Shown here: positions 16,221-23,962 of the stretch, piece after piece | How positions within the stretch are numbered: position 1 is the stretch's first letter | How the letters are laid out: each line of letters starts with the position of its first letter | NCBI GenBank assembly: GCA_041749275.1 | Contig: JBGTBQ010000452.1 | Location: forward strand, 1-45,937 | From: JBGTBQ01 sp041749275 | Lineage (GTDB): Bacteria > Acidobacteriota > Blastocatellia > Pyrinomonadales > Pyrinomonadaceae | Reading direction: 5' to 3' | DNA: 45,937 nucleotides | Translations under genes and position numbers: made by a program | Notes under the pieces: model-generated | Database searches by the model: none | Seen by the model: the letters and a program-made list of their open reading frames with translations, nothing else | Told to the model about the DNA's origin: nothing

Positions 16221-17249
16221 TCATTTTTTTTCGAGAGCATCGAGACGCTTTTTCAGTGTGTGGACGGTACGTTGCATCTCGGTCAAACGTCTGTAGGCCG
16301 CGGTTGCTCGAAGCCAGTCGCGGTTATCAAAGGCCGGAATGCCCGACAGGACTTTGCCGGCGGGAACGTTATGGCTCGTCGCGCTCTTGGCAGTGATGAC
16401 GACATCATCGCCGATGGTCAGGTGTCCAGCTACTCCGACTTGTCCGGCGAGGATGACGCGCCGTCCGATGTGAGAACTGCCGGCCAACCCGACCTGCGCG
16501 CAGAGCAGTGTGTCCTCGCCAACCGTGCACGAGTGACCGACCTGCACGAGGTTGTCAATTTTCGCGCCTCGACGGATGCGCGACTCGCCGACCGAGGCGC
16601 GGTCAATGGTCGTCCCGGCGCCAATCTCCACGTCGTCCTCGATCACGACGCGGCCCGTCTGTGGAATCTTCAGCCAGCGTCCTTCCTCGTCCTTCGCGTA
16701 TCCAAAGCCGTCAGAGCCGACGACCGTGTTGTTGTGGATGACGACGCGCTCGCCGACCTCCGTGCCTTCGCGCAGGGCAACGCCGGAGTGGATGACGGAG
16801 TGCGCGCCGACGCGGACACCCTCGTAGATAGTGACGTTTGGGTGTATACGCACGCCATCGCTAATTTCAACATTGGGGCCGATGACGGCACATGCGCCGA
16901 TAGCGACGCCCGCGCCGAGGCGTGCGGTTGGGTCAATAAAAGCCGAAGGGTGGATGAGCGGCGCGAATGCCGGTTCCGGGTGAAACAGACGGAGGGCGCG
17001 CGTATATGCGAGATATGGATCGCGCGCACGTAAGAGGGCGAGATCGTCACGACCGATTTCCACTCCTTCGCCGACATAAATCGCCGAGGCGCGCGTTGTC
17101 TGCACGCGGGGCGTGTAACGCGGGTTTGAAAGGAAAGTGACATGGCCGGGTTCCGCCTCGTCCAGTCCCGCCGCGTTTTTGATTTCAACGTCGGCGAAGT
17201 CGTCATCAATTTGTGCGCCTGTCTGGCGTGCGAGTTCGAATAGTTTCAT
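16221..17249 (-). CDS. lpxD: UDP-3-O-acylglucosamine N-acyltransferase (lipid A synthesis)
   Basis: 342 residues. An N-terminal uridine-binding domain (with VTFLSNPRYTP) is followed by about ten left-handed beta-helix hexapeptide turns. LpxD landmarks include HNNTVVGSDGFGYA and the His-containing LVQVGHSCTVGED segment, where the catalytic base lies, then a C-terminal helix. It transfers a 3-hydroxyacyl chain from ACP to UDP-3-O-acylglucosamine, a committed lipid A step, and so marks a Gram-negative outer membrane. The ATG at 17249 is preferred because longer starts run into the end of priA and the family begins at MKLFELA. Shine-Dalgarno is poor. The gene is 61 bp downstream of priA and probably co-transcribed; no other lpx gene is present. 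Confidence 0.9.
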   Translation of the reverse strand: MKLFELARQTGAQIDDDFADVEIKNAAGLDEAEPGHVTFLSNPRYTPRVQTTRASAIYVGEGVEIGRDDLALLRARDPYLAYTRALRLFHPEPAFAPLIHPSAFIDPTARLGAGVAIGACAVIGPNVEISDGVRIHPNVTIYEGVRVGAHSVIHSGVALREGTEVGERVVIHNNTVVGSDGFGYAKDEEGRWLKIPQTGRVVIEDDVEIGAGTTIDRASVGESRIRRGAKIDNLVQVGHSCTVGEDTLLCAQVGLAGSSHIGRRVILAGQVGVAGHLTIGDDVVITAKSATSHNVPAGKVLSGIPAFDNRDWLRATAAYRRLTEMQRTVHTLKKRLDALEKK

Positions 17250-17310
17250 ATTGAAAGTGTCGCTTTTGAAATTTAGTATCAGCTTCCGGGATAGGGGTTC
17301 ATCGGGCGAA

Positions 17311-19839
17311 TCACATGAGGTTGACCGGGTCAATCTCGATGTTCACGGATTGAATGTCACAACCCGGCGCGCGGCCTGCTTCAGCGAGCGCCATTTCGAT
17401 AATTTCACGCATGCGCGTGCGGTTGCGCGACTTGAGGAGGAGTTGGACGCGGTGCTCGCCGCGCAGCCGCGCGAGCGGAGCGGGCGCGGGGCCGAGGATG
17501 CGCGTCGCACGGTCGGCGTTCGCGGCGTCGAGGGCGCGGCGAACTTCGGCGGCGGTCGCGTGCACGCGCGTCAAGTCCTCGCCATGGACGAGCAGCGAGG
17601 CGAGCGCGACGAAGGGCGGGTAGCTCAGGGTCTTGCGGTAGCGAATCTCCTCCGCGAAAAAGTTTTCATAGTCCTGCGCGCAGGCGTGACGGAGGGCATA
17701 GTGTTGTGGGTGATAAGTCTGAATCAAGACTCGACCGGGGCGCTCGCCGCGTCCGGCGCGGCCCGCTACCTGTGTGATGAGCTGGAAGGCGCGCTCGGAG
17801 GCGCGAAAATCCGGGAGCGCGAGTCCGGCGTCCACCGAGATGACGCCGACCAGCGTGACGTTCGGGAAGTCGTGGCCTTTGGCGATCATCTGCGTGCCGA
17901 CGAGCATGTCCAACTCGCCCGCGCCGAAGCTGAGGATGGCTTGCTCGTAGGTGCTGCGGCGCGCGGTCGTGTCGCGGTCGAGGCGCGCGATGCGGAGTGC
18001 GGGAAAACGGGCGCGCAGAATCTCTTCGATCTGCTCCGTTCCTTCACCGATGAAGAAGATGTACTTGCCTTTGCACGAAGGACAGACCGAGGGCGGGTGC
18101 TGTCGCAGGTTGCAGTAATGGCAGATGAGGCTGCGCTCGCTGCGGTGATAGGTGAGCGTCACGTCGCAGTTCGCGCAGTTGATGCGCTCGCCGCAGGTGC
18201 GACAGAGGACGAAGCTCGAATAGCCGCGCCGGTTGAGGAGGATGATGGACTGCTCGCCGCGCTCGTGCGTCTCTTCGATGGCGGCGAGCAGGTTGGGCGA
18301 AAAGACTTCGGGCTTGCCCGCGCCGCCGAAGACTTCGCGCATGTCTATGATTTCGGCTTGAGCCATGGCGCGTCCCGCGACGCGGTTCGGCAGACACAAA
18401 TAGCGATACTTGCCACGGCGCGCGTTCTGGAAAGATTCGAGCGAGGGCGTCGCGGAGCCGAGGACGACGACGGCGCGCTCCCTGAGTGCGCGCACCACCG
18501 CTGTGTCGCGCCCATTGTAGTAGGGCGATTCCTGCTGACGATAAGATGCTTCGTGCTCTTCATCAACGACGACGAGGCCGAGGTCTGAGACCGGGGCGAA
18601 GACGGCGGAACGTGTGCCGATGACGACGCGCGCCTCGCCCCGCTTGAGACGAGTCCACTCGTCGAAGCGCTCGCCCGTGGTGAGCGACGAGTGGAAGATG
18701 GCGACGGCGTCGCCGAAGTGCGCGCGCAGACGGCGCGAGAAGACGGGCGTCAGGGCAATTTCGGGGACGAGCATCATCGCCGTGCGCCCGCGTTCGAGCG
18801 CGGCGCGCATCGAGCGGATATAGATTTCAGTCTTCCCGCTCCCCGTCACGCCGTGCAGGAGAAAGGCGGCGTACCCGCCCGCGTCCTGCGCTTCGTTAAT
18901 CTGCTTGAGCGCCTCCGCCTGTTCGACGGTCAGCCGAAAATCGTCCGCGGTTGGAAGCGCCGCGCCCGCGAGCGGATCGCGGCGGACATCGCGGACGAAG
19001 ATTTCGAGGAGTCCCTTTTTCTCCAAAGTTTGAACCGAGGAGACGCCCGTTTGAGAGGCGCTGAGTAGTTCGGCAAAGAGCATTTCGCCGCCGTTGGCGA
19101 CGAGCGATTCCACGATTCGTTGTTGTGCGGCGGTGAGTGAGTGCGGGCCGTTTTGAGTTTCCACGGGGAGCAGCCGCACGGCCTTGCGGCGCTTCGTTCT
19201 GGCGAGCGCGCCTTTCGTGCGGTGTGTGACCGTCACCCAGCCGGTGCGCTCCAACTCGCGGATGGCCTTTGCGGCACGCGCCTGACCGAACTCGCGCCCG
19301 ATCTCGCGCAAAGTGTGTTCACCGCCGCCGGCAAGTGTGCTGAGGAGCTGTGCTTTAACGGTCGCCGCCCGCCGCGACGGGAGGCGCGCGAGTTCGTCAC
19401 GCCCTTCCGCGGTGATCGTGATGATCTGTTCGATGGTCGAGTTGATACCGGCGGGCAGCGCCGCGCGCAGCACCTCGCCCCACGGCGCGGCGTAGTAGTC
19501 GCTGATCCAGCGCGTGACATCCAGCACCTCCGGGGTCAGCAGCGGCTCGGCGTCAAGCAACTCTTCAGCCTCTTTGATTGTCGTCTCGTCTAATCCAATC
19601 GCGGGATCGAGCGCGTCATGCAGTTCGACGATATAGGCGGTCGCAAGTTTCCGCCCGAACGGCGCCAGCAAGCGGGAGCCGACGCGGGCTTCCGCACGCA
19701 ATGCGACCGGCAGCTTGTAGGTAAAAGTCTGCGAGAGACGAAGAGGAAAGACGACTTCGGCGTAAAGCGGGGCATTGCGCTCGACGGAAGGGCGCTGTTC
19801 GGTGTCGGCGATGGGAGTCGAGGGGGTGGAGCGTTGCAC
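17311..19839 (-). CDS. priA: Primosomal replication-restart helicase PriA
   Basis: 842 residues, somewhat longer than E. coli PriA. An N-terminal 3'-DNA-binding domain (VVFPLRLSQTFTYKLP) is followed by a winged-helix region, then helicase motifs: Walker A GVTGSGKTEIY, DEEHEASY (motif II), GSATPS (motif III), and QVAGRAGRG (motif VI). The zinc-binding insert is visible as CRTCGERINCANC and CHYCNLRQ...CPSC cysteine pairs. PriA reloads DnaB at stalled forks. The start is GTG 19839, with no clear Shine-Dalgarno; the fold begins about 25 residues later, so a shorter start is possible. All helicase residues needed for ATPase activity appear intact. Confidence 0.95.
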   Translation of the reverse strand: MQRSTPSTPIADTEQRPSVERNAPLYAEVVFPLRLSQTFTYKLPVALRAEARVGSRLLAPFGRKLATAYIVELHDALDPAIGLDETTIKEAEELLDAEPLLTPEVLDVTRWISDYYAAPWGEVLRAALPAGINSTIEQIITITAEGRDELARLPSRRAATVKAQLLSTLAGGGEHTLREIGREFGQARAAKAIRELERTGWVTVTHRTKGALARTKRRKAVRLLPVETQNGPHSLTAAQQRIVESLVANGGEMLFAELLSASQTGVSSVQTLEKKGLLEIFVRDVRRDPLAGAALPTADDFRLTVEQAEALKQINEAQDAGGYAAFLLHGVTGSGKTEIYIRSMRAALERGRTAMMLVPEIALTPVFSRRLRAHFGDAVAIFHSSLTTGERFDEWTRLKRGEARVVIGTRSAVFAPVSDLGLVVVDEEHEASYRQQESPYYNGRDTAVVRALRERAVVVLGSATPSLESFQNARRGKYRYLCLPNRVAGRAMAQAEIIDMREVFGGAGKPEVFSPNLLAAIEETHERGEQSIILLNRRGYSSFVLCRTCGERINCANCDVTLTYHRSERSLICHYCNLRQHPPSVCPSCKGKYIFFIGEGTEQIEEILRARFPALRIARLDRDTTARRSTYEQAILSFGAGELDMLVGTQMIAKGHDFPNVTLVGVISVDAGLALPDFRASERAFQLITQVAGRAGRGERPGRVLIQTYHPQHYALRHACAQDYENFFAEEIRYRKTLSYPPFVALASLLVHGEDLTRVHATAAEVRRALDAANADRATRILGPAPAPLARLRGEHRVQLLLKSRNRTRMREIIEMALAEAGRAPGCDIQSVNIEIDPVNLM

Positions 19840-19949
19840 GGCGGACTAAGTTAGCGTGACGGAGGGAAAAGGGAAAGTCGTCCAAGTAATGAGCTGTCAC
19901 AGACCGCTCCATTCGGTCTCCGGTCACGTTGCGAGCCGCCGGCTCCGTC

Positions 19950-20363
19950 TTATTTGGACTTGTAACCCATCCCCCACACTTTCAGCAGGGCGCGGTAACC
20001 GTCAGCGAGCTTCTTCGTAAAATCAATCACCTGCGCTGCCGGTAACGTCCATGAAAGTTTCTGATACATACAAGGTTTGTACAGGAGCGGCACGATCCGG
20101 CCCTTGTAGCGTTTGTCGTTCAGGGCAAACATCAACTCGTGCTTCACCCAGTCGGATTTGACGGAGTTCGGCGTGAGGACGACGACGAACCAGTTGCACC
20201 TGCTCAACGCCGCTCCTATTTCATCATGCCACTGCTGCGCCCCGACAAGGTTCGACCGGCTATACCAAACGGGCATGCCGTGCCGACGCAGGACTTTCGC
20301 CAGTGAGGCGACGAACTGCCGGTCCTTGTCTGAGTGGGAGAGAAAGACTTCTTTGATGTGCAT
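19950..20363 (-). CDS. TIR-domain protein A
   Basis: 137 residues consisting of almost nothing but one TIR domain: EVFLSHSDKD (box 1), PVWYSRSNLVGAQQW, FVVVLTPNSVKSDWVKHEL. The residue aligned by eye with the catalytic Glu of TIR NADases is Glu76 in DWVKHEL, comparable with the WxxKE pattern of SARM1. A TTG at 20396 overlaps the stop of the upstream TIR gene (TTGA) and is an alternative start with translational coupling; ATG 20363 puts the start just before the domain. Stand-alone bacterial TIR proteins may consume NAD+ or make cyclic ADP-ribose signals in phage defence, but no sensor or effector partner is evident here. Confidence 0.85.
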   Translation of the reverse strand: MHIKEVFLSHSDKDRQFVASLAKVLRRHGMPVWYSRSNLVGAQQWHDEIGAALSRCNWFVVVLTPNSVKSDWVKHELMFALNDKRYKGRIVPLLYKPCMYQKLSWTLPAAQVIDFTKKLADGYRALLKVWGMGYKSK

Positions 20364-20392
20364 CGGCGCGATGTGCCCGCGAGGCGCGGCGG

Positions 20393-20803
20393 TCAAGCCG
20401 CCGTGAGGAGGGATTGCGCGATCTCTTCAATCTCTTTGTCGGCGTTCCCGCTCTCCGGCAGATTTTTCATACCGAGCGACTCAAGAATCCACGGAATTTC
20501 TTTCTTCGGGAGTTTCTTCGGGTCGCCGACGATAACGGGGATGAGGCGGTGGCTGTAAGTCTCGTCGCCGAGCGCATATTCGATTTCGCGGCGCACGGAA
20601 AAGGAGCGCAGCGCGGCGGGAGTTAAAAGAACGACCATTGCTTTCGACTCTCGCAGGGCTTTGGCGGCCTCCTCCGCCCAGTTATGTCCGGCGAGGATTT
20701 CACGCCTGTCGTACCAGACCTTTAAGCCGGCCCTCTCCAAACCGCGAGCGACACGTCTAGCTATTGGTTCGTCGGACTCGGCGTAGCTAATAAAGACTTG
20801 CAT
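20393..20803 (-). CDS. TIR-domain protein B
   Basis: 136 residues, a second stand-alone TIR domain: VFISYAESDE (box 1), KVWYDRREILAGHNW, MVVLLTPAAL, then SVRREIEYAL, in which Glu73 aligns with the TIR NADase catalytic position. It is clearly divergent from protein A, so the pair is not a recent duplication. ATG 20803 is preceded by GGGGTG about 7 bp upstream and sits three codons after an in-frame ATG at 20812. The gene ends inside, or immediately before, the start of protein A, so the two are probably one operon. Possible roles are abortive-infection signalling or an intracellular scaffold; neither is shown. Confidence 0.85.
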   Translation of the reverse strand: MQVFISYAESDEPIARRVARGLERAGLKVWYDRREILAGHNWAEEAAKALRESKAMVVLLTPAALRSFSVRREIEYALGDETYSHRLIPVIVGDPKKLPKKEIPWILESLGMKNLPESGNADKEIEEIAQSLLTAA

Positions 20804-20866
20804 GAACAGCACCCCAAAACAATAGTCGGTCAGCGGTTCGAGTTATAACCGCATCGGCGTGAAATA

Positions 20867-21478
20867 TCAAAGTGTCCTTGAGGTGGGATCAGTTGTGGCC
20901 AAGAAAGCGCGAACCCTTTTTATGTCCTCCCAGACCTCGCGTTTCTTGGTAGGGTCGCGCAGGAGGTAAGCGGGGTTGAAGGTCGGCATCAGTTGAATAC
21001 CGTCGTAGTCGTGGAACTCGCCGCGCAGTTGCGAGATTGGTTTCTTCGTGCGAAGCAGGGCGCGCGTCGGCGTGTTGCCGAAGGCGATGACGACGCGGGG
21101 GCGGACGGCGCGTAGCTCGCGGTCTAGATAGGGCGTGAAGAAGGAGAGCCAGTCAGCGGTAATCTCTTCGCCCGTGCAGATGAGTTTGACGACATTGGTG
21201 AGGTAGCAGTCCTTGCGTTGGAGGCCGATGCTGCCGAGGATGCGTTCGAGCATCTGTCCCGCCGGCCCCATGAAGGGCCTGCCGCTCTCGATGTCGGGCG
21301 GGCCGGGCGATTCGCCGACCACCGCCACGCGCGCGCCTGTTTGCCCTTCACCGAAGATGAAGATGCGCTCTTTGAAGTGTGGCAAGCTCTTGGCCCGGCG
21401 CAGAAGCTCTTCGTTGATGGCGTCGGGCGTCTCGTTTGATTCCGGTTGCGGCGTATTGAGGAAGAGAGAGTCTTGCAT
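20867..21478 (-). CDS. Uracil-DNA glycosylase-like paralogue lacking iron-sulfur ligands
   Basis: 203 residues related to family 4 UDG: GESPGPPDIESGRPFMGPAG, then RVVIAFGNTPTRALL and a C-terminal block ending MPTFNPAYLLRDPTKKREVW that is nearly the same as in the second UDG of this window (22920-23912). It differs at key sites. Family 4 enzymes bind [4Fe-4S] through four Cys; here only Cys91 and Cys101 remain and the N-terminal CxxC pair is absent. The motif-2 His (HPA) is Asn168 (NPA). The start at ATG 21478 lacks a clear Shine-Dalgarno. It could be a cluster-free glycosylase with altered specificity, a DNA-binding relic, or inactive. Confidence 0.8.
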   Translation of the reverse strand: MQDSLFLNTPQPESNETPDAINEELLRRAKSLPHFKERIFIFGEGQTGARVAVVGESPGPPDIESGRPFMGPAGQMLERILGSIGLQRKDCYLTNVVKLICTGEEITADWLSFFTPYLDRELRAVRPRVVIAFGNTPTRALLRTKKPISQLRGEFHDYDGIQLMPTFNPAYLLRDPTKKREVWEDIKRVRAFLATTDPTSRTL

Positions 21479-21536
21479 AACAGTTAGAAGAGGTCGGAAC
21501 AGACCGCGGCAGCGTCCGTTTCCGACAAAGCCAAAC

Positions 21537-22856
21537 TCAGGCGGCGCCGCGGAGCCGTTCGTGGAATTTATCGCTCGGCCCGTGGCCGTCGCCGTCCACG
21601 GACAACTCCGGCAGGACGCGGTTGACGAAAAACATCTCGACCCGGCCTTTGCTTTTGGCCTCGATTGCGCCGCGCGGCTCACACTCGAAAAGGTCTTTGA
21701 CACTTTCGTAGGTCGCGCGCGAAACGTTGACTCTGCCGGGCTGGCCGGAAGACTCCATACGGCTGGCGGTGTTCACGGCATCGCCCCACACGTCGTAGGC
21801 GAACTTTTCGCGCCCGATCACGCCCGCCACCAGTTCGCCGGAGTTGATTCCGATCCGCACATCCCAGAAGGGCTGGCCGCGTTCGACCGCGCGACGCACG
21901 CGCGCGGCGATGAAGTCACGCATTTCCAGCGCCGCCAGCACGCAGTCCGCGGCGTGCGTCCGCGAAGGCTGCGGGATGCCGCCGACGGCCATGTACGAGT
22001 CGCCGATGGTCTTGATCTTCTCCAACCCGTGAGCGCGCGCGATCCGGTCGAAGCCGCGGAAACAGTCGTCCAATTCTTCGACGACCTCCCGCGGCGTCAA
22101 CCCCTCGGCGACATGCGTGAAGCCGACGAAATCCGTAAAGAGGATCGTCGCATCGCGGTAGGCGCGCGGCTCGACGCGGTCGCGCGTCTTCAACTCCTGC
22201 GCGACGCTCTCCGGTAGAATGTTAAGGAGCAGTGTGTCGGACTTGCGTCGTTCGGCCTCCAGCTCGCGGCCTTGAATGATGACGAGCGCGCCGACGAAGA
22301 GCTGGACGAAAAGAAAGTTAGCGGCGATGTCATAGTAACCACCGCCCGGCACTGACTGGGCAGCGATCCACTGGGGGAATTGGCGCTCGACGATGAAAAG
22401 CGCGACGGACGACGCGCAGATGACGGAGGCTGCGAGCAGAGTGGTTCGCGCGCCGTTCGAAAGGATGATGGCAATCACCATCGCCGCGATGAAATAGTAG
22501 TGCGAGCCGCCGCGCGTCCCCGCATTGGAGAGGGTGTCGAAGAAGACGAACGAGACCATCAACATCACGAACGGCCAGTAGAGCGGGCGGTAAACCCTGC
22601 GGAATCTCGATAGATAGAAGCAGAGGAGGAAGCCTGCGCCCGTGGCGAGGTGTGTGACGGCGAAGAGGCGAGAGTCGCGCGAGTACATGAGGCCGAGGCC
22701 GCCGAGGATGTTGGTGACGCCGTTGAGCAGGCTGAGGGCATTGAAGAGTCTCTGCTCAAGCGGGAAGGCGCGATGATCGCCGAGGAGCGCATCGTGTATG
22801 TTGTTGAGCAGTTCGTTCACGGACGAATCACCGACGCGGAACAGGGAAGAGAGCAT
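21537..22856 (-). CDS. Membrane-anchored class III adenylate cyclase
   Basis: 439 residues: about five to six hydrophobic helices (about 35-195), a linker helix with GRELEAERRKSDTLLLNILP, then a class III cyclase catalytic domain. Metal-binding Asp residues are in LFTDFVGFT and KTIGDSYMAVGG. The adenine-selecting Lys (IKTIGD) and Asp (YDVWGDAVN) and the transition-state Asn/Arg (NTASRM) are all present, so adenylate rather than guanylate cyclase is expected, and it should be active. The membrane part resembles no named sensor that I recognise. It lies between the two UDG genes, 58 bp upstream of the shorter one. cAMP targets are not visible in the window. Confidence 0.9.
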   Translation of the reverse strand: MLSSLFRVGDSSVNELLNNIHDALLGDHRAFPLEQRLFNALSLLNGVTNILGGLGLMYSRDSRLFAVTHLATGAGFLLCFYLSRFRRVYRPLYWPFVMLMVSFVFFDTLSNAGTRGGSHYYFIAAMVIAIILSNGARTTLLAASVICASSVALFIVERQFPQWIAAQSVPGGGYYDIAANFLFVQLFVGALVIIQGRELEAERRKSDTLLLNILPESVAQELKTRDRVEPRAYRDATILFTDFVGFTHVAEGLTPREVVEELDDCFRGFDRIARAHGLEKIKTIGDSYMAVGGIPQPSRTHAADCVLAALEMRDFIAARVRRAVERGQPFWDVRIGINSGELVAGVIGREKFAYDVWGDAVNTASRMESSGQPGRVNVSRATYESVKDLFECEPRGAIEAKSKGRVEMFFVNRVLPELSVDGDGHGPSDKFHERLRGAA

Positions 22857-22919
22857 TCACGCAACTCTTCATTAACACGTCTTCGAGGACGGCGCACGCA
22901 CGTTGAGCGTGGCAGGCCG

Positions 22920-23912
22920 CTACCCTTTCGCCTCGGTTTCCTTCAGGTAGTCGCGCACCACCTTCATGTCCGCCCACACTTCGCGCTTCTTCGAGGGGTC
23001 GCGCAGCAGATAGGCGGGATGAAAGGTAGGCATGACCTTGATGCCCTTGTAGTCCTGAAACTTTCCGCGCAGTTGCGTGATGCCCACTTTGGTGTCGAGC
23101 AGGTTCTTCATCGCGGTGTTGCCGAGAACGACGATCACGTCGGGCCGCGCGATGTTGATTTCACGCAGCAAGAAGGGTTTGCAGGTCTTCGCCTCTTCGG
23201 TCGTGGGCTGACGGTTGCTGGGCGGTCGGCAACGGTTGACGTTGCCGATGAGTATATCTTCGCGTTTGAGTCCGATGGCCTCGATAATCTTATTGAGGAG
23301 TTGGCCGGCGCGACCGATGAAGGGACGCCCGGAAGCGTCCTCATCCGCGCCCGGCGCCTCGCCGACGAACATCAGGCGAGACTTCGGATGACCTTCGGTG
23401 TGGACGATCTTTGTGCGCCCCTCGTGAAGCGGACAGCGAACGCACTCGCCCACGTCGTTGCGGATGTCTTCGAATGTCTCACCGGGCTTGCCGAGGCTCA
23501 ACTCATCTTTCGGCTCGATGTCGCCGAAAAGCGTCGCGCGCGGCTCCGGCGGGTTGGCGGATGGTGCTCTGACGGGTTTCTTGGGCATCGCTGTCTGATA
23601 GAGAACAGGTGGCGCCTCACCGTTCGGAGGAGGTGTGGCGTCGTTTGGTTTCGGTGGGGGCAAAGTGGCTGACGTTTGGGGGCGCGGCGCGGGACGCTCC
23701 ACGCGCGCGTGTCGTTCGAGCGCGGACGGAAGCGACGCGGGACGCGAGGGGCGGCCCGCGTCGGTCGTAATATTTTTTTGAGCGTCGGAGCCGACAGGTT
23801 CGGCGAACCCTGTCAGCCCTTCGACACCCAACTCGCGCAGGTAGGCGGCGGATTCGGCGACCTCCCCCAACAGCGCCCGCAGTTCATCTCGCAAATCCTT
23901 CTGGTCTTCCAT
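22920..23912 (-). CDS. Family 4 uracil-DNA glycosylase ([4Fe-4S])
   Basis: 330 residues. A Pro-rich N-terminal extension of about 140 residues precedes the glycosylase core. Four cluster cysteines are visible at 157, 160 (ECVRCPL), 228 (NRCRP) and 244 (KTCKP). Motif 1 is GEAPGADEDASGRPFIG and motif 2 is MPTFHPAYLLR with His298. It should remove uracil from DNA arising by cytosine deamination, starting base excision repair. The paralogue at 20867-21478 lacks the cysteines and has Asn in place of His298. The start is ATG 23912. The extension is low complexity and may be flexible. No linked repair genes. Confidence 0.92.
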   Translation of the reverse strand: MEDQKDLRDELRALLGEVAESAAYLRELGVEGLTGFAEPVGSDAQKNITTDAGRPSRPASLPSALERHARVERPAPRPQTSATLPPPKPNDATPPPNGEAPPVLYQTAMPKKPVRAPSANPPEPRATLFGDIEPKDELSLGKPGETFEDIRNDVGECVRCPLHEGRTKIVHTEGHPKSRLMFVGEAPGADEDASGRPFIGRAGQLLNKIIEAIGLKREDILIGNVNRCRPPSNRQPTTEEAKTCKPFLLREINIARPDVIVVLGNTAMKNLLDTKVGITQLRGKFQDYKGIKVMPTFHPAYLLRDPSKKREVWADMKVVRDYLKETEAKG

Positions 23913-23962
23913 TTTCAGTGCCGCGCATTATATCGCACGAATAGTCGCCGTCGTGAACTCGA

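Noticed and set aside
17137..18588. 483-codon plus-strand frame over priA and the lpxD end
   Set aside because: Mirror frame of PriA codons with no motifs, and it runs across two real minus-strand genes.
19950..20803. Thoeris-type defence system
   Set aside because: TIR proteins are present but no ThsA-like SLOG/Sir2 protein is adjacent, so the name would be unsupported.
21213..22217. 334-codon plus-strand frame over the UDG paralogue and adenylate cyclase
   Set aside because: Shadow frame; the minus strand encodes motif-bearing proteins.
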